A DNA stretch of 64,000 bases from Panulirus ornatus (GCF_036320965.1 NC_092241.1:9503569-9567568); one strand, 5' to 3'. Positions 11,822 through 23,699 are shown, numbered from the stretch's first letter. The notes: generated from the sequence alone by a model not told the origin. Numbers and translations are program-made.

Positions 11822-13844
11822 CTGGGCCAGAAGGAAATAACACTATGTAATTATCTAATTTCCTGGTTACAGTCTAATGTTATATAATATAAGAAATATG
11901 TATTGAAGGAAAATGCACAAAGATAAAAACTCAGATAACAAAGAACCACTATATCTGAATACAAAATGCATTTTACAAAGTAAAAATGCATTAGCAATTT
12001 CATTTGTTTTTAATATTTTACTATATACAGGAAATGGGAAAAGGTAAATCAAGACAGTCTGATGCCAAGACTACTGTCAAATACCTTGTCATTCTCTGCT
12101 ATTAACACTGCTCATGGCTATTAATCATCTCAAGTATTTTTTGACAATGACTTTTGAGTTTAGAAATACCTTTACTGTATGTTAATGTTGTAAGTAGTGC
12201 AGCATCATTATCATGCTGATAGCACCCTATTCTAGGAGGTCTAGTAACAGAAGATTGAAGGAGGCCTTAACAAAACAACTTTAGCTCTATAGTGTAAATA
12301 AGCATCCAACCTTGACTTACTGCTCTCACTGGAAAAACTGGCACTGAACTATAAATTACATAACTCAGAACAAAATAGCTTATTCTTAACACCTACTGCA
12401 TACACAACAGTCTGTGAGTGTGTACAGGTCATCTTTAAAGTCCAAGCTTAATGGAAGAAATCACAATATACTTCAGTTGAATAGATGTTCCAAACAACAT
12501 GCTATGAACTTGCATACACAGTCCCATGAATGTTCTATACTTATGGGTATGCACATGCAAGTTCAAGCTCAGTAATTTAAGCATTTGGTGAACTACAAGT
12601 AATTAATGAATTCTCCCAATGAGTCTGGGCTCTTGAGACACCCAGTAGGTGACCTGCTGGAGAGCAGAGCTTAGCATACAACTTGCTAACCAATGCTGCT
12701 AATTTAAAAAGCTTTTAATCTTCCTCCTGTTGCTAAATGCATGAAATGAATAAAGCTGTAAATGTAAACACTACTGTGTGGCCTGGCCAGTACTAAAGGC
12801 TCAGGAGAGCATGGCTTACCTCCTGCACAAATGAGGATACAGGCCTGGCCTTCATGCCTACAAAGCCCACGCCTGTGTCGCTATCCTCATCACCACCTGC
12901 CACCTCCCCACGTACATCCACAAGAGCACCACTCTCAGGAGTGTCGGCTGTTGAAAAAACAAGTTACATCAAAAACAACTTCACAATTTTCACCATTTTC
13001 AAAATATGTATATGACAGGAAGCTATATCAGCAGGCTTCAGCACACAGTACATTTAGCAGAAAGGATACATGATATTCAGTAGCAAGCATATCTGACATT
13101 TTTCAGTCATGTAGCGTACTTGCCTATGGGTCAAACATGGAGGTAAAGACTTCTGATGGAAAAGGCCAAGTTAAGGAAATGTGGTTACATCAAAAAATTT
13201 TAAGTGAGCTAGGTATCTTTTTCTACAGGAAACAAAGGGTAGATGGGGATGTGAGAACACTTAAGGAACATTGCTGTTCACAAAGCAAAAGCAATATATG
13301 GGCTTTATGTATATATATGTGCATATAAGTGGATGGGCCATTCTTCATCTGTTTCCTGGAACTACCTCCTTGCTGATGCAGGAAACAGCGATTATGTATA
13401 ATAATAATAATAATAATAATGATAATAATAATAATAATAATAATAATTATAATAATAATAATAATAGTACCAGAAGAGACTGAGTATATATAATTTTTTT
13501 ATTTTATAATACTTTGTCGCTGTCTCCTGCTGTGGCGAGGTAGCGCAAGGAAAAAGACGAAAGAATGGCCTAACCCACCCACATACACATGTGTATACAT
13601 ACATGTCCACACACAGCACATATACATACCTATACATCCTTGTCTGTCTTGGACAATTGCATGTTTATCAAATGGCGTCCTAGCTTCGTCTCTTCGATGT
13701 ATACCAACTGACTGTTATATTTCTCTCTTGTGTCTCCTCTGATGATGTGATTATTACACGAAAGTGCACTTCGGAACTTACCGTGTTTCATTTTCCCCGT
13801 GGACTCATAGCAATATCTTGATCACGCGCAAAATTGTGATCCTT

Positions 13845-13883
<39 letters not shown>

Positions 13884-15509
13884 CAGAAGTACAAATGGAA
13901 AGATACGGAAAGGAGTGGACTGCAAGGAGGATGTAAGCTGATAACGTATAAATGGATAACATGGCATGAGTACTTTTTCTCATGTGCCTTTATAATAGTG
14001 TTAAGAGGAAACATAATAATTAATGCTACCAAAGTCATTATCATATCAGAAAATACATGGGCAGTTTCATGTGTCTGTTAGCAAGCATATGTCTATCTTT
14101 GTATGTGTGTGCCTACATGCATTCAGGGTCTAAAGTTCCTACGAATTTTGTAAGTTCATCTTGTTTTTCCTGTTTCTATTGTCCGAGGTCAGTCTGAATA
14201 GTTTCTGATAATGTTATATCAATGAGGGACAAGTAGAAGAACTTCAAAAATTTCAAACACGTTACTCATACCAGATCAAACTGTTTAGACTTTGGCAGGT
14301 CACTGTTAACAATAAGGAAAACTGTCTAAGGTTGGGTAGGTTGTCAAGCATTGAAGACACACGTAAGTCAGCTTGGTACGGACAATGAGTTAGGTATGTT
14401 TAGAAGACAGTAGGTAGGTAGGTCATCAAGACTCTTGCTGTCTTGACATATTGCTGGGAATCATGACTGAACATTACAAATCTAACATGAGGTTCAGAGC
14501 TACATGTGGGCCTCATGGTATAGTACTCACGTCTATCAGGTCCCTGGACGACGGAGGCAGTTGAGAAGCCTGGGCCACCATCCCTGTTCTTGTGCCACAA
14601 TAAGACCTCCCAAACCAGCCCAGCAAGGAATCCCGTAAACCCCAGGAACCCAAACACCTGCCGAAGAAGCTTAGATAGAGAGGTGGGTCACAATGTCACA
14701 AATATATGCAAGGAGTGTCAAAAGAAAAGATGGTGATAGACACTGGATTGATCAGAGGACTAGATGCAAGGGGTCAAATGGAAGGGTGGTGCTAATTAAT
14801 GAAGCAAAGGCCACAAAGAGGAGTAAGATAAAGTGAACAACTGAAATCAAGTAGAGGGTGAAGTCAACCATGAGCATTGAGGAAAATGAAAAGATAAGAC
14901 CAAATCAAGCGATAAAGGAAAAGTGTTGGGGTGGACCCAATTAGAGAGTTAACATGAAGTTGGAATGGGGAGGCCAAGTTTAATGGCATACCAAACTCAA
15001 GTGGCAAGGAAATGAAGAGGCTCTGGCAGGGTTTAAGTAAAGGTATAAATACACAGGGGGATCAGAGTAGGTTATGAGGTAGTATATTGGAGGTTCACTC
15101 TGTGAAAGGTGGGGATTTTGTCAAAATTTCCACTTGAGGAGTGACCGAGCTCAGTTTTGAATATCAATAAAACTTTAATACACTATGTACATACACTGAT
15201 TCATGTAATGCATATTCAGGACTGTAGTCAAGTGTATGTTTTAGGTTCAGTAAGAAATGCAAATGATCTAAAATTAACATAATTCTCAAGATAATTATAT
15301 AAGTATGAATGTCTGTATCTGTTCCTACATATATAGAGGTACATATAGTTGTCTGGATGCGTGTGAATGAACACCATCAGGCGCATGCATGGAGGTTCAT
15401 ATCAGTTCATGTGTCTGTGTAATTACCTATTTGTACTACTGTATGGGCACGGAGTTTTACAGTAATAAGGACCCACCCGTGTCATTTCTTTATTGTATAA
15501 CTTTGTTAT

Positions 15510-15549
<40 letters not shown>

Positions 15550-17657
15550 GACACAAACCCCAGCTGCCTTGAGAGCTGTGGCCTCAGAGGCTGCCTCCAC
15601 CATGAAGCAGCTGGCCACCATCAGCAGGAATGCATTCACACCACTGTACACCAGTCCCTGTGGGAGATACCAGGAATAACATTAAACCTTTTGATGATAG
15701 CAATATCAACCTTAACCATGAGAGCTACACTCAAGCACAATGGTACAACCTTGGATTGCATATGATGATGGTGCTTTTGACCTGACCTCAAGGATCAGAT
15801 TAAAGGCCATGCTATCACAGCCAAGGATCAAACTGTTATGTTCAAGGACTTAATGAACACTTTGCAATAAAACATGCATAATACAGCCACATATGCTCAC
15901 ATATCATCCCTTGGGATAGGGTAAAAATAATGCTTCCCACATATTCCCTGCAAGTCATAGAAGGTAAATAAAGAGGCAGGATCCCTGGGGATTTAGGGAA
16001 CTCCCCTCCATGTGTTCTTAAGTTCTAAAACTTGGATCAGAAGGAGCCAAACAAAGAGTGCACATCCTCCCTGAAGGCTTAGGCTGGGGTGTAACCAAGA
16101 CGAGATAGGTAGTATGTTTGCAGAGAGAAGCCTGGATGTTCTATCTTTGAGCAGAACAAAGCTAGGGAGGAAAGAAAGGAAGAGCTTAGAAATGTCTTAG
16201 TGGTAATGTTAGGGATTAATGCGAGGGTAGGAGCTTAGGAAGGGTAACATTGCTGCTGAAGGAGGGGTTGTGGGGATATGTGAAAGTGTATGGAAGTAAG
16301 CCCCAAACTAATGAGGGTAAAAATGAAGGTGAATTACGAGAGGTGGGTGATTATTAGTGTTTATGCACCTGGAGATGAGAAGAGTAAGGAAGAGAAGCAA
16401 ATGTTTAGGGAGGACATGAATGAGTGTGCCAGCAGTTTTGATGCAAAGGATCGAGTATTAGTAATCGGTGATTTGAATGTGAGTGGGGTATGAGGCAGTT
16501 GAGGATGTAACTGGGGGCATGGGGTATCCAGTTTTGTAAATAAGAATGGTAAGCAGCTTATGGAATTGTGTGCTGAAAAAGGACGGGTGACTGGGAATAT
16601 CTAGTTTAAAAAGAGGGACACACATAAGTGTACATGGTGATAGGTGAGTAAGAATGAAGGAAAGAGGCCATTACTGGACTATGCACTAACTGACAGACAA
16701 GCAAAAGTGGGATGTGAAAGTGAATGAACCTGGGAAAGAAACTTGTGATACGAGATACCAATCGAGTGAATGTAGAATGATAAATGGAGACATTAAATGA
16801 ATCTAGGGGAAGGGAGTTGGTGAGGAACAAGAGGTATTTTGGGAAGCACTGCTGGTGTGAGAAGTCTGCAGCAAGCAGTGGGTGAGGGTGAAAGGGTAAA
16901 AAGTAACGAGCGGGGGGATGAGGATGCTAAGTTGCTAGTAAAGGAGAAATGAGAAGTATATTGGCATTAATTGCAAGAACAAGTGACTGGGAATTGTACT
17001 ACAGAAAGCAGTAGGTAAAGAGGTCTTCAAGATTTTTTGATTGGTGGTTATAACTTGACGCGATGGCTTAATGATCATGGGCAATGATTAACATAACATC
17101 TAAATACCCAACCATATAACTGCCTCATTCACTTGGAACGTGAATGCAATACCATGAATGATTACGATACCTGGTCAAATACATATCAAACAAGGCTAAG
17201 GGATCGAATCGGGTTAGGTTCTTTGAGTATCAAGTGAGGTTAAATTTCATGGTTAATTTAGTTTGGCTTGGTGTAGGGATGTGGACGTTACTTCCAACCA
17301 ATATGCTAAATAAGTAGCCTATTTTTCCGATATAGTATATAAATCCCATGGGGCCGCCCAAGTAGACATAGCGACCGCAACTTAAGATATGATAGAATTC
17401 AACGTGAGGGCAACCACTCACCACCTTGTTCCAGTTGATTGTTATCTTGAAGAGCGTATACAGCTGGAACACATGAACAGCCAACCAGCAGATGCAGCTC
17501 AGAGAACACATGAAGGACACGAAGGTGAAGAAACCATGTCCAGACTTAACATTCCAAACCATAGACCCGCCCAACGCCAGCAGGAACCCCAACCCTGTGC
17601 ACACCTGAGGATGGATAACTCATATATACTACTACTACTACTACTACTACTACTAAC

Positions 17658-17693
<36 letters not shown>

Positions 17694-19539
17694 TTACTGA
17701 ATTAACTGTAGCAAAGGCTGAAAGTATCAAGGATACATAACAAAAAGGGGGTGGGGTTAAACAGACAATCTTGACCTACAACAAGGACGTGTACAATTGT
17801 TGACATAAACAGCTGGGGCGAAAGTTTGCTGATTACTGGATTTCACATTGGTTGTGATGGAACCGAGGGGTTATTAAGCAGAAGGTATGTTTATGACTCC
17901 TTGGCTCAGTTACGATGGGGGGAGGGGGGTGTTCCTAAATTTTTTTTGCCTAGGATCCCTAAAATGCTGTAACGCGGGACGAGGGATCTCTGGTGATAGG
18001 ACGTGACGGTGGCGAACTCACCTTTCTCATTATGTTTTTCTTTTCATATTTTCCCATATTGCTCGTCATTGTCCTACCAAAGTGAAGGTTTTCTGTAACA
18101 TGTCATGACCTAGTGTGGGTACTGTCTTTAGCTGACAGAGTTTTAATTCAATCTCAAACGTGTAACTTCCTGCGTACTACTGGAATTTACAGTTAAGACT
18201 TTCCACTTCCTAGTCACATTGCTTGAATACTGCGAAACCTTTTCAAACTGCTTGATTCTATCATATAGTTATTTCACCGTTAGAATGTAAATTGCTTTTC
18301 AAATACTAACAAACTTAATATCATCCCTTCCTCACTATCTTAGTGCTGCTATAGTCTTGTTAAATCACTGTTTATTTTATGTATTTCTTGTCTGACTTCT
18401 TAAGTAGCAGGCTTTGCTCACCGCCAAAAGTTCTTATCGATGCCGAACCTTCACCGAAATATGATCAAACTTATGTATGACAACACAAACTCTTCTGATG
18501 AGAATTTACGCCTTTGAAAGGCCCCCAGTTTCTTAGAAGTACACACAATCATTTCCAAGAAGATTAGATGTTTCAGTGACACAAAGTTTATCCCGTGTGC
18601 TAAGTGGTGGAATTACTGAGCTTTCATAGAAGATGGAAAAAGGTCTTAGAGACTAAAATATGAAGAGTGTCTTCCCTAGATGGAAAACATGTCTAAAACA
18701 GACATAAAACACGAGTAATTTTTAGTCTGTTGACTTGAATCGTAAAAACTGATTCCCGAGATACATGTTTCGCCCTCCTTTGAAGACACTGCTATCAGTG
18801 GCCACGACTGCGAGTTTCGTGGAACCTGAGTGATAAAGGAGTGAGGGTGGGACGGGAGGAGTTAAGAATACAAAAGGACATCAGGGGTATTCTGGAACGG
18901 CTTAACCGACCTACAACTTTGTTGTTGTTGTTGTTGTTGTTGTTGTTATGATGGTGATGCTGGTGAATGGATTCAGCTTTAATAAAGATATGTATCAAGG
19001 GGCAGCCCGAGACTGGACCCGCATGGGTTCGAATCCTGAACATGGCAGTCGGCCGACAACCAACCCAGGTGTTCATCCTCCCCTCAGGGCCGGTCAATAA
19101 ATGAGTACCTGGCTTAACCTGGTGTGTGTATACACCCACAGAGGAGCACAAACATGGTGCATACACGAAAGGTTAAGAGACAGAGCAACATGAGTGTAAA
19201 ACTCTCTGCTCGTAACACGCAAACAGTAATGACACACCAAAACAGGCAGGTGGTACGGTATTTACAAAGTTAAACTCTTATCATCTTTGAGCACAACGGT
19301 GCTATCACTTGGGTATGATAGTCTGGCCTCCAACCACACCATTAAAGGTCGACAAAGGTCAGCGCATCATACTCAGGTGTCGTTAGGTCGTGATCAGGTG
19401 GTTAAGAACAGTTAGGAGCCAGTGTGGCAGGACTCACCAGCTGGACGCAGACAAGGGCACCCGGCAGCTTCCTGACGTAGTGGATGTTCGTGGTGAACTT
19501 GGGCCGGTCCTCCAGATCCCTGTCCCCGCGGTAGGGCAT
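11666..19539 (-). CDS. MARVEL-like tetraspan membrane protein, complete, six exons
   Basis: On the - strand the exons are 19539-19438, 17604-17422, 15657-15559, 14657-14531, 12947-12820 and 11821-11666. They join without a frame break to give 264 residues. A short cytosolic N-terminus (MPYRGDRDLEDRPKF) precedes four hydrophobic helices at about residues 24-50, 59-86, 97-118 and 129-151. A long Gly/Ser/acidic tail follows (ESGALVDVRGEVAGGDEDSD, later SERSSSSS), ending QMPS. Four closely packed helices with short loops and cytosolic ends match the MARVEL fold seen in CKLF-like, plasmolipin-type and related insect proteins, which act in vesicle traffic and membrane apposition. I infer family from topology and helix character, not from a signature match, and cannot name the orthologue. 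Splice sites are canonical except the exon 3 donor (gtttgt). The Met at 19539 is the first in frame before helix 1; an upstream non-coding exon is possible. Confidence 0.82.
12820..12947 (-). CDS. MARVEL-like gene, exon 5
   Basis: The acceptor 'tttcaacag' precedes 12947 and the donor 'gtaagc' follows 12820. It enters in phase 1 and leaves in phase 0. It encodes the acidic/Gly-rich part of the tail (PDTPESGALVDV... to SSFVQE), with no hydrophobic segment. Confidence 0.8.
13318..13398 (+). mobile_element. LINE-A-type 3' tail fragment
   Basis: Shows 'gggccattcttcatctgttt', 'actacctccttgctgatgc' and 'aggaaacagcg', the decayed tail motif in + orientation, and leads directly into the (AAT)n run at 13399. 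Confidence 0.7.
13399..13466. repeat. (AAT)n microsatellite
   Basis: A run of AAT with two interruptions, placed between two LINE-A tail fragments that face each other, one ending at 13398 and the other starting about 13505. Confidence 0.97.
13500..13640 (-). mobile_element. LINE-A 3' tail fragment
   Basis: Reads 'actttgtcgctgtctcc', 'gaggtagcgcaaggaaa' and 'aatggcctaacccaccc', the reverse complement of the LINE-A end seen at 56670-56830. An AT-rich tail lies at its left edge. Confidence 0.85.
13641..13850 (+). repeat. Dispersed repeat R2, copy 1 (about 210 bp)
   Basis: Same sequence as 49665-49880, about 90% identical by eye, from 'tcttggacaattgcatg' to 'gtgatcctttccaat'. Both copies run into an (AT)n stretch and both abut a LINE-A tail. 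No coding frame; class unknown, probably a non-autonomous retroelement. Confidence 0.85.
13851..13880. repeat. (AT)n microsatellite at the R2 3' end
   Basis: Thirty bases of AT immediately after the R2 terminal motif 'cctttccaat', as in the other R2 copy. Confidence 0.95.
14531..14657 (-). CDS. MARVEL-like gene, exon 4
   Basis: The acceptor 'cttcggcag' precedes 14657 and the donor 'gtgagt' follows 14531. It encodes helix 4 (VFGFLGFTGFLAGLVWEV) and the start of the tail (HKNRDGGPGFSTASVV), leaving in phase 1. Confidence 0.82.
15511..15547. repeat. (GT)n microsatellite beside the exon 3 donor
   Basis: On the gene's - strand this is a (CA)n run that begins 13 nt into the intron that follows exon 3. 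Confidence 0.97.
15559..15657 (-). CDS. MARVEL-like gene, exon 3
   Basis: The acceptor 'tctcccacag' precedes 15657. It gives 33 codons in phase 0 with helix 3 (GLVYSGVNAFLLMVASCF) and ends ...ALKAAG. The donor is the weak 'gtttgt', chosen because it preserves phase with exon 4 and the frame is sensible up to it. Confidence 0.75.
15770..15855. repeat. GGTCA-type palindromic repeat, decayed
   Basis: 'ttgacctgacctcaaggatca' followed by 'ttaaaggccatgctatcac' and 'gttcaagga'. Same order of blocks as the copy at 32018-32180, with many changes. Confidence 0.6.
15905..16990 (+). mobile_element. LINE-A fragment: 5' leader and APE-type endonuclease
   Basis: The left part (15905-16100) holds the leader also used by R3 ('cttcccacatattccctgc'). 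The following frame at 16290-16493 encodes an APE-type endonuclease remnant: WVIISVYAPGDEKSKEE and later VLVIGDLNV. Stops and indels flank it, so it is dead. It lies in intron 2 of the MARVEL-like gene, antisense to it. No reverse transcriptase part follows; the fragment decays into unrelated sequence near 16990. Confidence 0.8.
17422..17604 (-). CDS. MARVEL-like gene, exon 2
   Basis: The acceptor 'catcctcag' precedes 17604 and the donor 'gtgagt' follows 17422. It gives 61 codons in phase 0: the end of helix 1 (VCTGLGFLLALGGSMVW), a short loop, and helix 2 (FFTFVSFMCSLSCICWLAV). Three Cys lie in helix 2. Confidence 0.85.
17627..17692. repeat. (ACT)n(AAT)n compound microsatellite
   Basis: ACT units switch to AAT units, the same order as at 27071-27140 and 28630-28717. 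It lies just upstream of exon 2 on the - strand. Confidence 0.95.
17700..18918. other. Intron 1 of the MARVEL-like gene, nothing recognised
   Basis: Unique-looking intronic sequence with no frame, splice pair or known repeat in this stretch. Confidence 0.5.
18919..18947. repeat. (TTG)n microsatellite
   Basis: About ten TTG units, 40 bp upstream of the SINE that follows. Confidence 0.95.
18980..19190 (+). mobile_element. tRNA-derived SINE
   Basis: Carries a perfect RNA polymerase III B box, 'ggttcgaatcc', at 19025. A body follows ('aacccaggtgttcatcctcc', 'aataaatgagtacctggc') that recurs at 27215-27345 and, reversed, at 30535-30620. Confidence 0.75.
19285..19390. repeat. GGTCA-type palindromic repeat, decayed
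   Basis: 'tttgagcacaacggtgctat', 'ggtatgatagtctggcctcc' and 'caaaggtcagcgcatcatac' follow the family's block order. It ends about 50 bp from exon 1 of the MARVEL-like gene, inside intron 1. Confidence 0.55.
19438..19539 (-). CDS. MARVEL-like gene, exon 1
   Basis: Begins at Met 19539-19537, gives 34 codons, and the donor 'gtgagt' follows 19438. It encodes the cytosolic N-terminus (MPYRGDRDLEDRPKFTTNIH) and the start of helix 1 (LPGALVCVQL). The surrounding sequence is GC-rich compared with the introns. Confidence 0.8.
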
Positions 19540-21627
19540 CGTCAGAGGGTGGGTGGGCGACGCACGCCTTCTACCAACCTGCACGGCTGGTCGCAGGAGT
19601 GTTGTACACGACGTCTTTCTTATCCTTTCGATATTCTCGTGCACGTCATCCAAAGTATTGATTCTGACTCGTTATCACAAGGTAAAAGCTGCTTCCAGCT
19701 TATCTTTTTTTTTTTTTTTTTTGTTATGGTGGCGAATGACTTCACCACTCGGGGAAGCTGGTGTCAATATGGCTGCTCCATCACTCACAGTCTTGCCAAA
19801 CGATTTCTAAAATCTAGATCTGGAAAGATAAAGAAAGAAGTTTGTTAACAGTTTTACTTTAATTATCAAGATACACAGAAGCTTCGTAGTTCCCTCGGCG
19901 GGTAACTTTTTGAACGAAGTGGCATGAGCCTCGGGTATGACGACAATACTAGGTATGACGACATAACCTTATGATCTGAACATTGAGTTGCCATCGGTTA
20001 TAACTAACAGGCTGGCAGATAACGAGCTTGTGTGTGTGAGTGTGGGTGTTAGGCTGACCTCAGTCCATCACTGCGTAAACACGTCGAATCCAGGCGACGG
20101 GGAGGTCTGATTAGAGGAAATATGGTTTTCAAATATGTCTCAATAAGGCCTTATGAAGGATTACTGTTTAGTAGTTAGTTTTACATTAGAAATGTACTGA
20201 CTAGGAATCAAGAATTCGGTTTACTGATTTAGAAGCTGAAGTTGCGAAAAGAAACAAGGCGTCAGAACAGTGCGTCCTTTTGTTTCCAGGGTTAACAATC
20301 ATCCTAGCTCTTGGGCGTCTTGAGATTTACCGATTGTGGATATTCTCTTAAAATGGTTTAGTTATTATTGAGTAAAACATCAGATTGTAAGAGTACCAGA
20401 AAGGGCATAATTTTACGTTCTTTCATGGTATGTATCAAGATTGTAACTGTAAATTAGCAGGTCTTCTACAGGATTAAATAAGCTGTTAAATGTGATATTC
20501 ATGGTGTTCAAGCAAAAAAAGAAAAAAATACAGGAAGAGAGTAACAAAGACAACGAAAATTTATCGAGTGTGGAAAAAAGGAAAGTGAAGTAGTGGAGTA
20601 ATTAGCCAAGGAAACGAAACATTACCGAGGTAATACAACAAATGGCATTCCGCATCACGGAAGTCAGTGTTGGATCAGTCAGTACCAGATCAACACAGTT
20701 TGTAGTGCTGCTTTCCTAGCCCGGAAGGATATAATACTAACATCTATCACAACCCCGGTGAGTCATACATCGCTCTATCACAACAGGAAGTCTATAGTGA
20801 CTCAGTCGCGTACCATACAAAGGGAACGAACCAATGATATGCCTACATAGGACACTCGTAACTTGAATTTCAACATGACAGCAGTAGGGGCCTAGCATCA
20901 GCAGAGGCCGAGTGCCAGCAGGGGCGAGAGAGAACATCAGCATTGTGGAGACGGAAACAGTAAGCCGTGCCAAAGACGTACGCAAGGCGAGCCTCGCCAC
21001 AAGTGCACGTCCACACCGACTTGACCGGAAGGACGTGGTCCATCGCTGACCGGGGGCTGTTGTACGGCCGGACTCTCGTACAGCCGATCGGCTATACAGA
21101 TAAGATCATATTTTAAGGACATATGTAACCAAATGATGCTCCCTTAAGTGAACTTTTACCACCAGAGACCGAGCAGAACGGCGTCAGTATTAAGCTGTGC
21201 GGCAGGAATTACAGCGAACATCTTGCTTAGAGTCGTCCTTTAAATGCATTTCTCTAAAACTGTTTAGACACAGGATGTTTTTTACACTTGTAATGAATTT
21301 ACTTCCACTATTTCTTCCATTACACATGTGAATTATGATGTCTTAGTTATCATTAGTATGTTTCTTAAGATGTATTTGCCATATTACTTCTGCATTTTGA
21401 TTCAGATATTAAATATTTGAATGGTCGCGGCCTTTGCTTAGCCTACAGGAAAGTGATTGGCCCAGTATGCTTGGCAGTCATTGACCTAGTCGGGTCATTT
21501 GGTGTCTTCATTATGAGGTTTTACTGAAACTATGGCTTATGGGTCGCCATGGTAATCTTCATTGATATCCAACACTACTAACAGTCTGGGTATTTTATTT
21601 GTTTTTATTTTTCTTCTCTTATGTACC

Positions 21628-21630
<3 letters not shown>
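19540..21630. other. Upstream of the MARVEL-like gene: probable promoter side, no gene recognised
   Basis: Contains a T-run at 19706-19722. A moderately GC-rich stretch at about 20880-21080 has no convincing frame. I see no TATA box or initiator I would commit to. Confidence 0.4.

Positions 21631-21661
<31 letters not shown>
21631..21661. repeat. (AC)n microsatellite
   Basis: Perfect AC run of about 30 bp. Confidence 0.97.
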
Positions 21662-21665
<4 letters not shown>

Positions 21666-22099
21666 TAAATGTTCCTCGCCATACTGTACAAATGGATAAT
21701 TACAGTTTTCATAATAAACGCATTTTCATATACTTTCAAGGAGCTGAAGGCCATGTTCTTCAAGTTAGTAAAGATACAGGCGTTTCTGTCATCACCAATC
21801 TGCAATTAGTTTCAAATGATGATATGTACGTGTGTAACTGTATTGGTGATTACATAACTACGTCTTCTCTGATAATTGGAAGATATACATTTACGATAAC
21901 GATCTGGGAAAAACATTAGGAAAAAGATAGGAAGCCGTGGACACGTCCAACGACAGACAATACCGAGTTACGCGAGTAGAAGAAATTACGTAAACGAATA
22001 TGTTTATCATACTATGGGCGGTGGTGTCTGGCACAACATGCCCGCTACAGACGCTTTCCGCAGGGCGCACCATCGACCTCCCTCTCTTACTATGATGTT

Positions 22100-22390
22100 A
22101 CTACTATCCCCATCCCTCCTTGATACTTTGTTACCACTACGGTGATCCTTTCCCGATCCTCTATTATTACTACTCTGATCCTTCCCTGTTACTCTAGTGT
22201 TACCACTGTCTAATTCCTCTCTGTAGCTTTAGTGTTACCATTGCCTAGATCATTCCCTGTTACTTTAGTGTTACCGCCGCCCTGATCCCCCCTGTTACTA
22301 ATGTTCACGCTACCATGTTTCTTCCTATAACTTCAGAGTTACCATTGCCCCAGTAATGTCCATGCTACCCGTGTGCTACAAATGACCTCC
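22100..22390. repeat. About 35-bp degenerate minisatellite
   Basis: The unit core 'tgttactttagtgttacc' recurs at 22187, 22222, 22258 and, shortened, 22293, a spacing of 35-36 bp. The flanking 'gatcctt..' pieces suggest older units on both sides. Confidence 0.8.
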
Positions 22391-22523
22391 TACATCCTTC
22401 GTTGTAAGGCGTGAACAGACACAAGTCCCCCAGCATGTGTATGTAACTGATACGATGAGAATTATCAACAGTTTTGTATGGGGAAAACCAGTAATGTTAC
22501 GATATGGTAATGCGTCATTCTGA

Positions 22524-22610
22524 TTAGGTTAGGTTATGTTAGGTTAGATAAGGTTAAAGTTAGCATAGTTAAAGCTGGGTTGGACTAAGTTAGGTTAGTT
22601 GAAGACAATA
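22524..22610. repeat. TTAGG-rich interstitial stretch
   Basis: 'ttaggttaggttatgttagg' followed by further TTAG-like pieces. TTAGG is the usual arthropod telomere unit; here it is short, decayed and interstitial. Confidence 0.6.
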
Positions 22611-23236
22611 TAACTGAGTAGTGTCAGTTACGATCTCGAAATTTTACCACCTGATTAGTTTATTGCCATAGAAAACGGAAGCGGGTGACATTTCGACACT
22701 GGAAATTTTCTAGTTATTCTAACAAAGTTTAAGTTAAACGAGGTGAGGTTGAAATAAGTTCACGTAGGTTATGCCACGGTAACAGAATTCTTTAAAGTTA
22801 CATCATAACGTTATCATCTGAAAAATAAATATAACCCCATCCTGAGGAAATTTGATATGGCAGATGTTTAGACTTTGCCACAAGTCGTGAACCAGAATAG
22901 ATTCACGTTTGCCACATCACAATGTAAAGGATATGAAACCACTGGCTTGTGAACATGAAAATTTCGGTGCTGAGGTACCTATATTAACGTAAAATGTCCA
23001 GTTACCTAAGATTTAATATGATAATAACATCTCATGGTTGTTTTGGGTTGAGTACATGATTGATCATCTCTTACCAATAGTTACAGCCGTCACTTGCTAG
23101 CGTAGTTCAACAAACTGTAAGATTCTAAAACATATTTTGTTTCACACAGTACTTACCACTAACCGCTTGATTCCTTGTAGGGCTATCGAGCAACACTATA
23201 GTTCTATGGCTATATTTATGTATTTTTTTTTTCCAG

Positions 23237-23305
23237 GTACAAGCCGAAGTCCTCATTAAGGCCAGGCCATAAGAGCAACATTAAAAACGTTGCACAGATG
23301 AAGAA
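23237..23305 (+). CDS. Candidate internal exon, product unknown
   Basis: A strong acceptor (T-rich tract and 'ttccag', ending at 23236) and a consensus donor 'gtaagt' starting at 23306 bracket 69 bases. One frame is open through the exon: a leading G, then YKPKSSLRPGHKSNIKNV and AQMKK/N. It is basic and hydrophilic. The SNIKNV core faintly recalls a tau/MAP2 repeat (DNIKHV), but the PGGG ending is absent, so I do not assign it. No partner exon was identified with confidence. A small acceptor-donor pair at 24968-24995 (EGNTELITE) could be another exon of the same transcript. Confidence 0.38.
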
Positions 23306-23663
23306 GTAAGTTGAGCCATGTTAACAGTGGAGCGCTGTTCTACAGGATGGGTCTTAGCTGCCCAAACCATTTTGTCTGTAGTTTAAGGGAGCTTAGCGAG
23401 CGAGGCTACTGGGCTATGATGCCGTACAAGAATGTGTTAAACAAGATGATCTTGTGCTATGTCGCCGTACAGGTAGTAGGTGCAGCTGACACGTTGTCGT
23501 GCGATTCTGCCCAGTAGGAACGTGCACACGAAGCAGAACCACAATAACCCCCCAGAGGGACAACACTGACGCCGCTTCATGACAAAGAATCTTGTCGTGC
23601 AAGACTACACATCACAGGAAACTCATGACGTCACAGGTTTACCCCATATCTTTATATCTATCT

Positions 23664-23664
<1 letters not shown>

Positions 23665-23694
<30 letters not shown>
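23665..23694. repeat. (AC)n microsatellite adjoining a LINE-A tail
   Basis: The AC run directly precedes 'cgtcgtttcccgctttagc', the reverse complement of the tail motif. Confidence 0.95.

Positions 23695-23699
<5 letters not shown>

Noticed and set aside
19390..19848. A 152-codon + strand frame.
   Set aside because: It is antisense to exon 1 of the MARVEL-like gene, whose phase and splice sites are far better supported.
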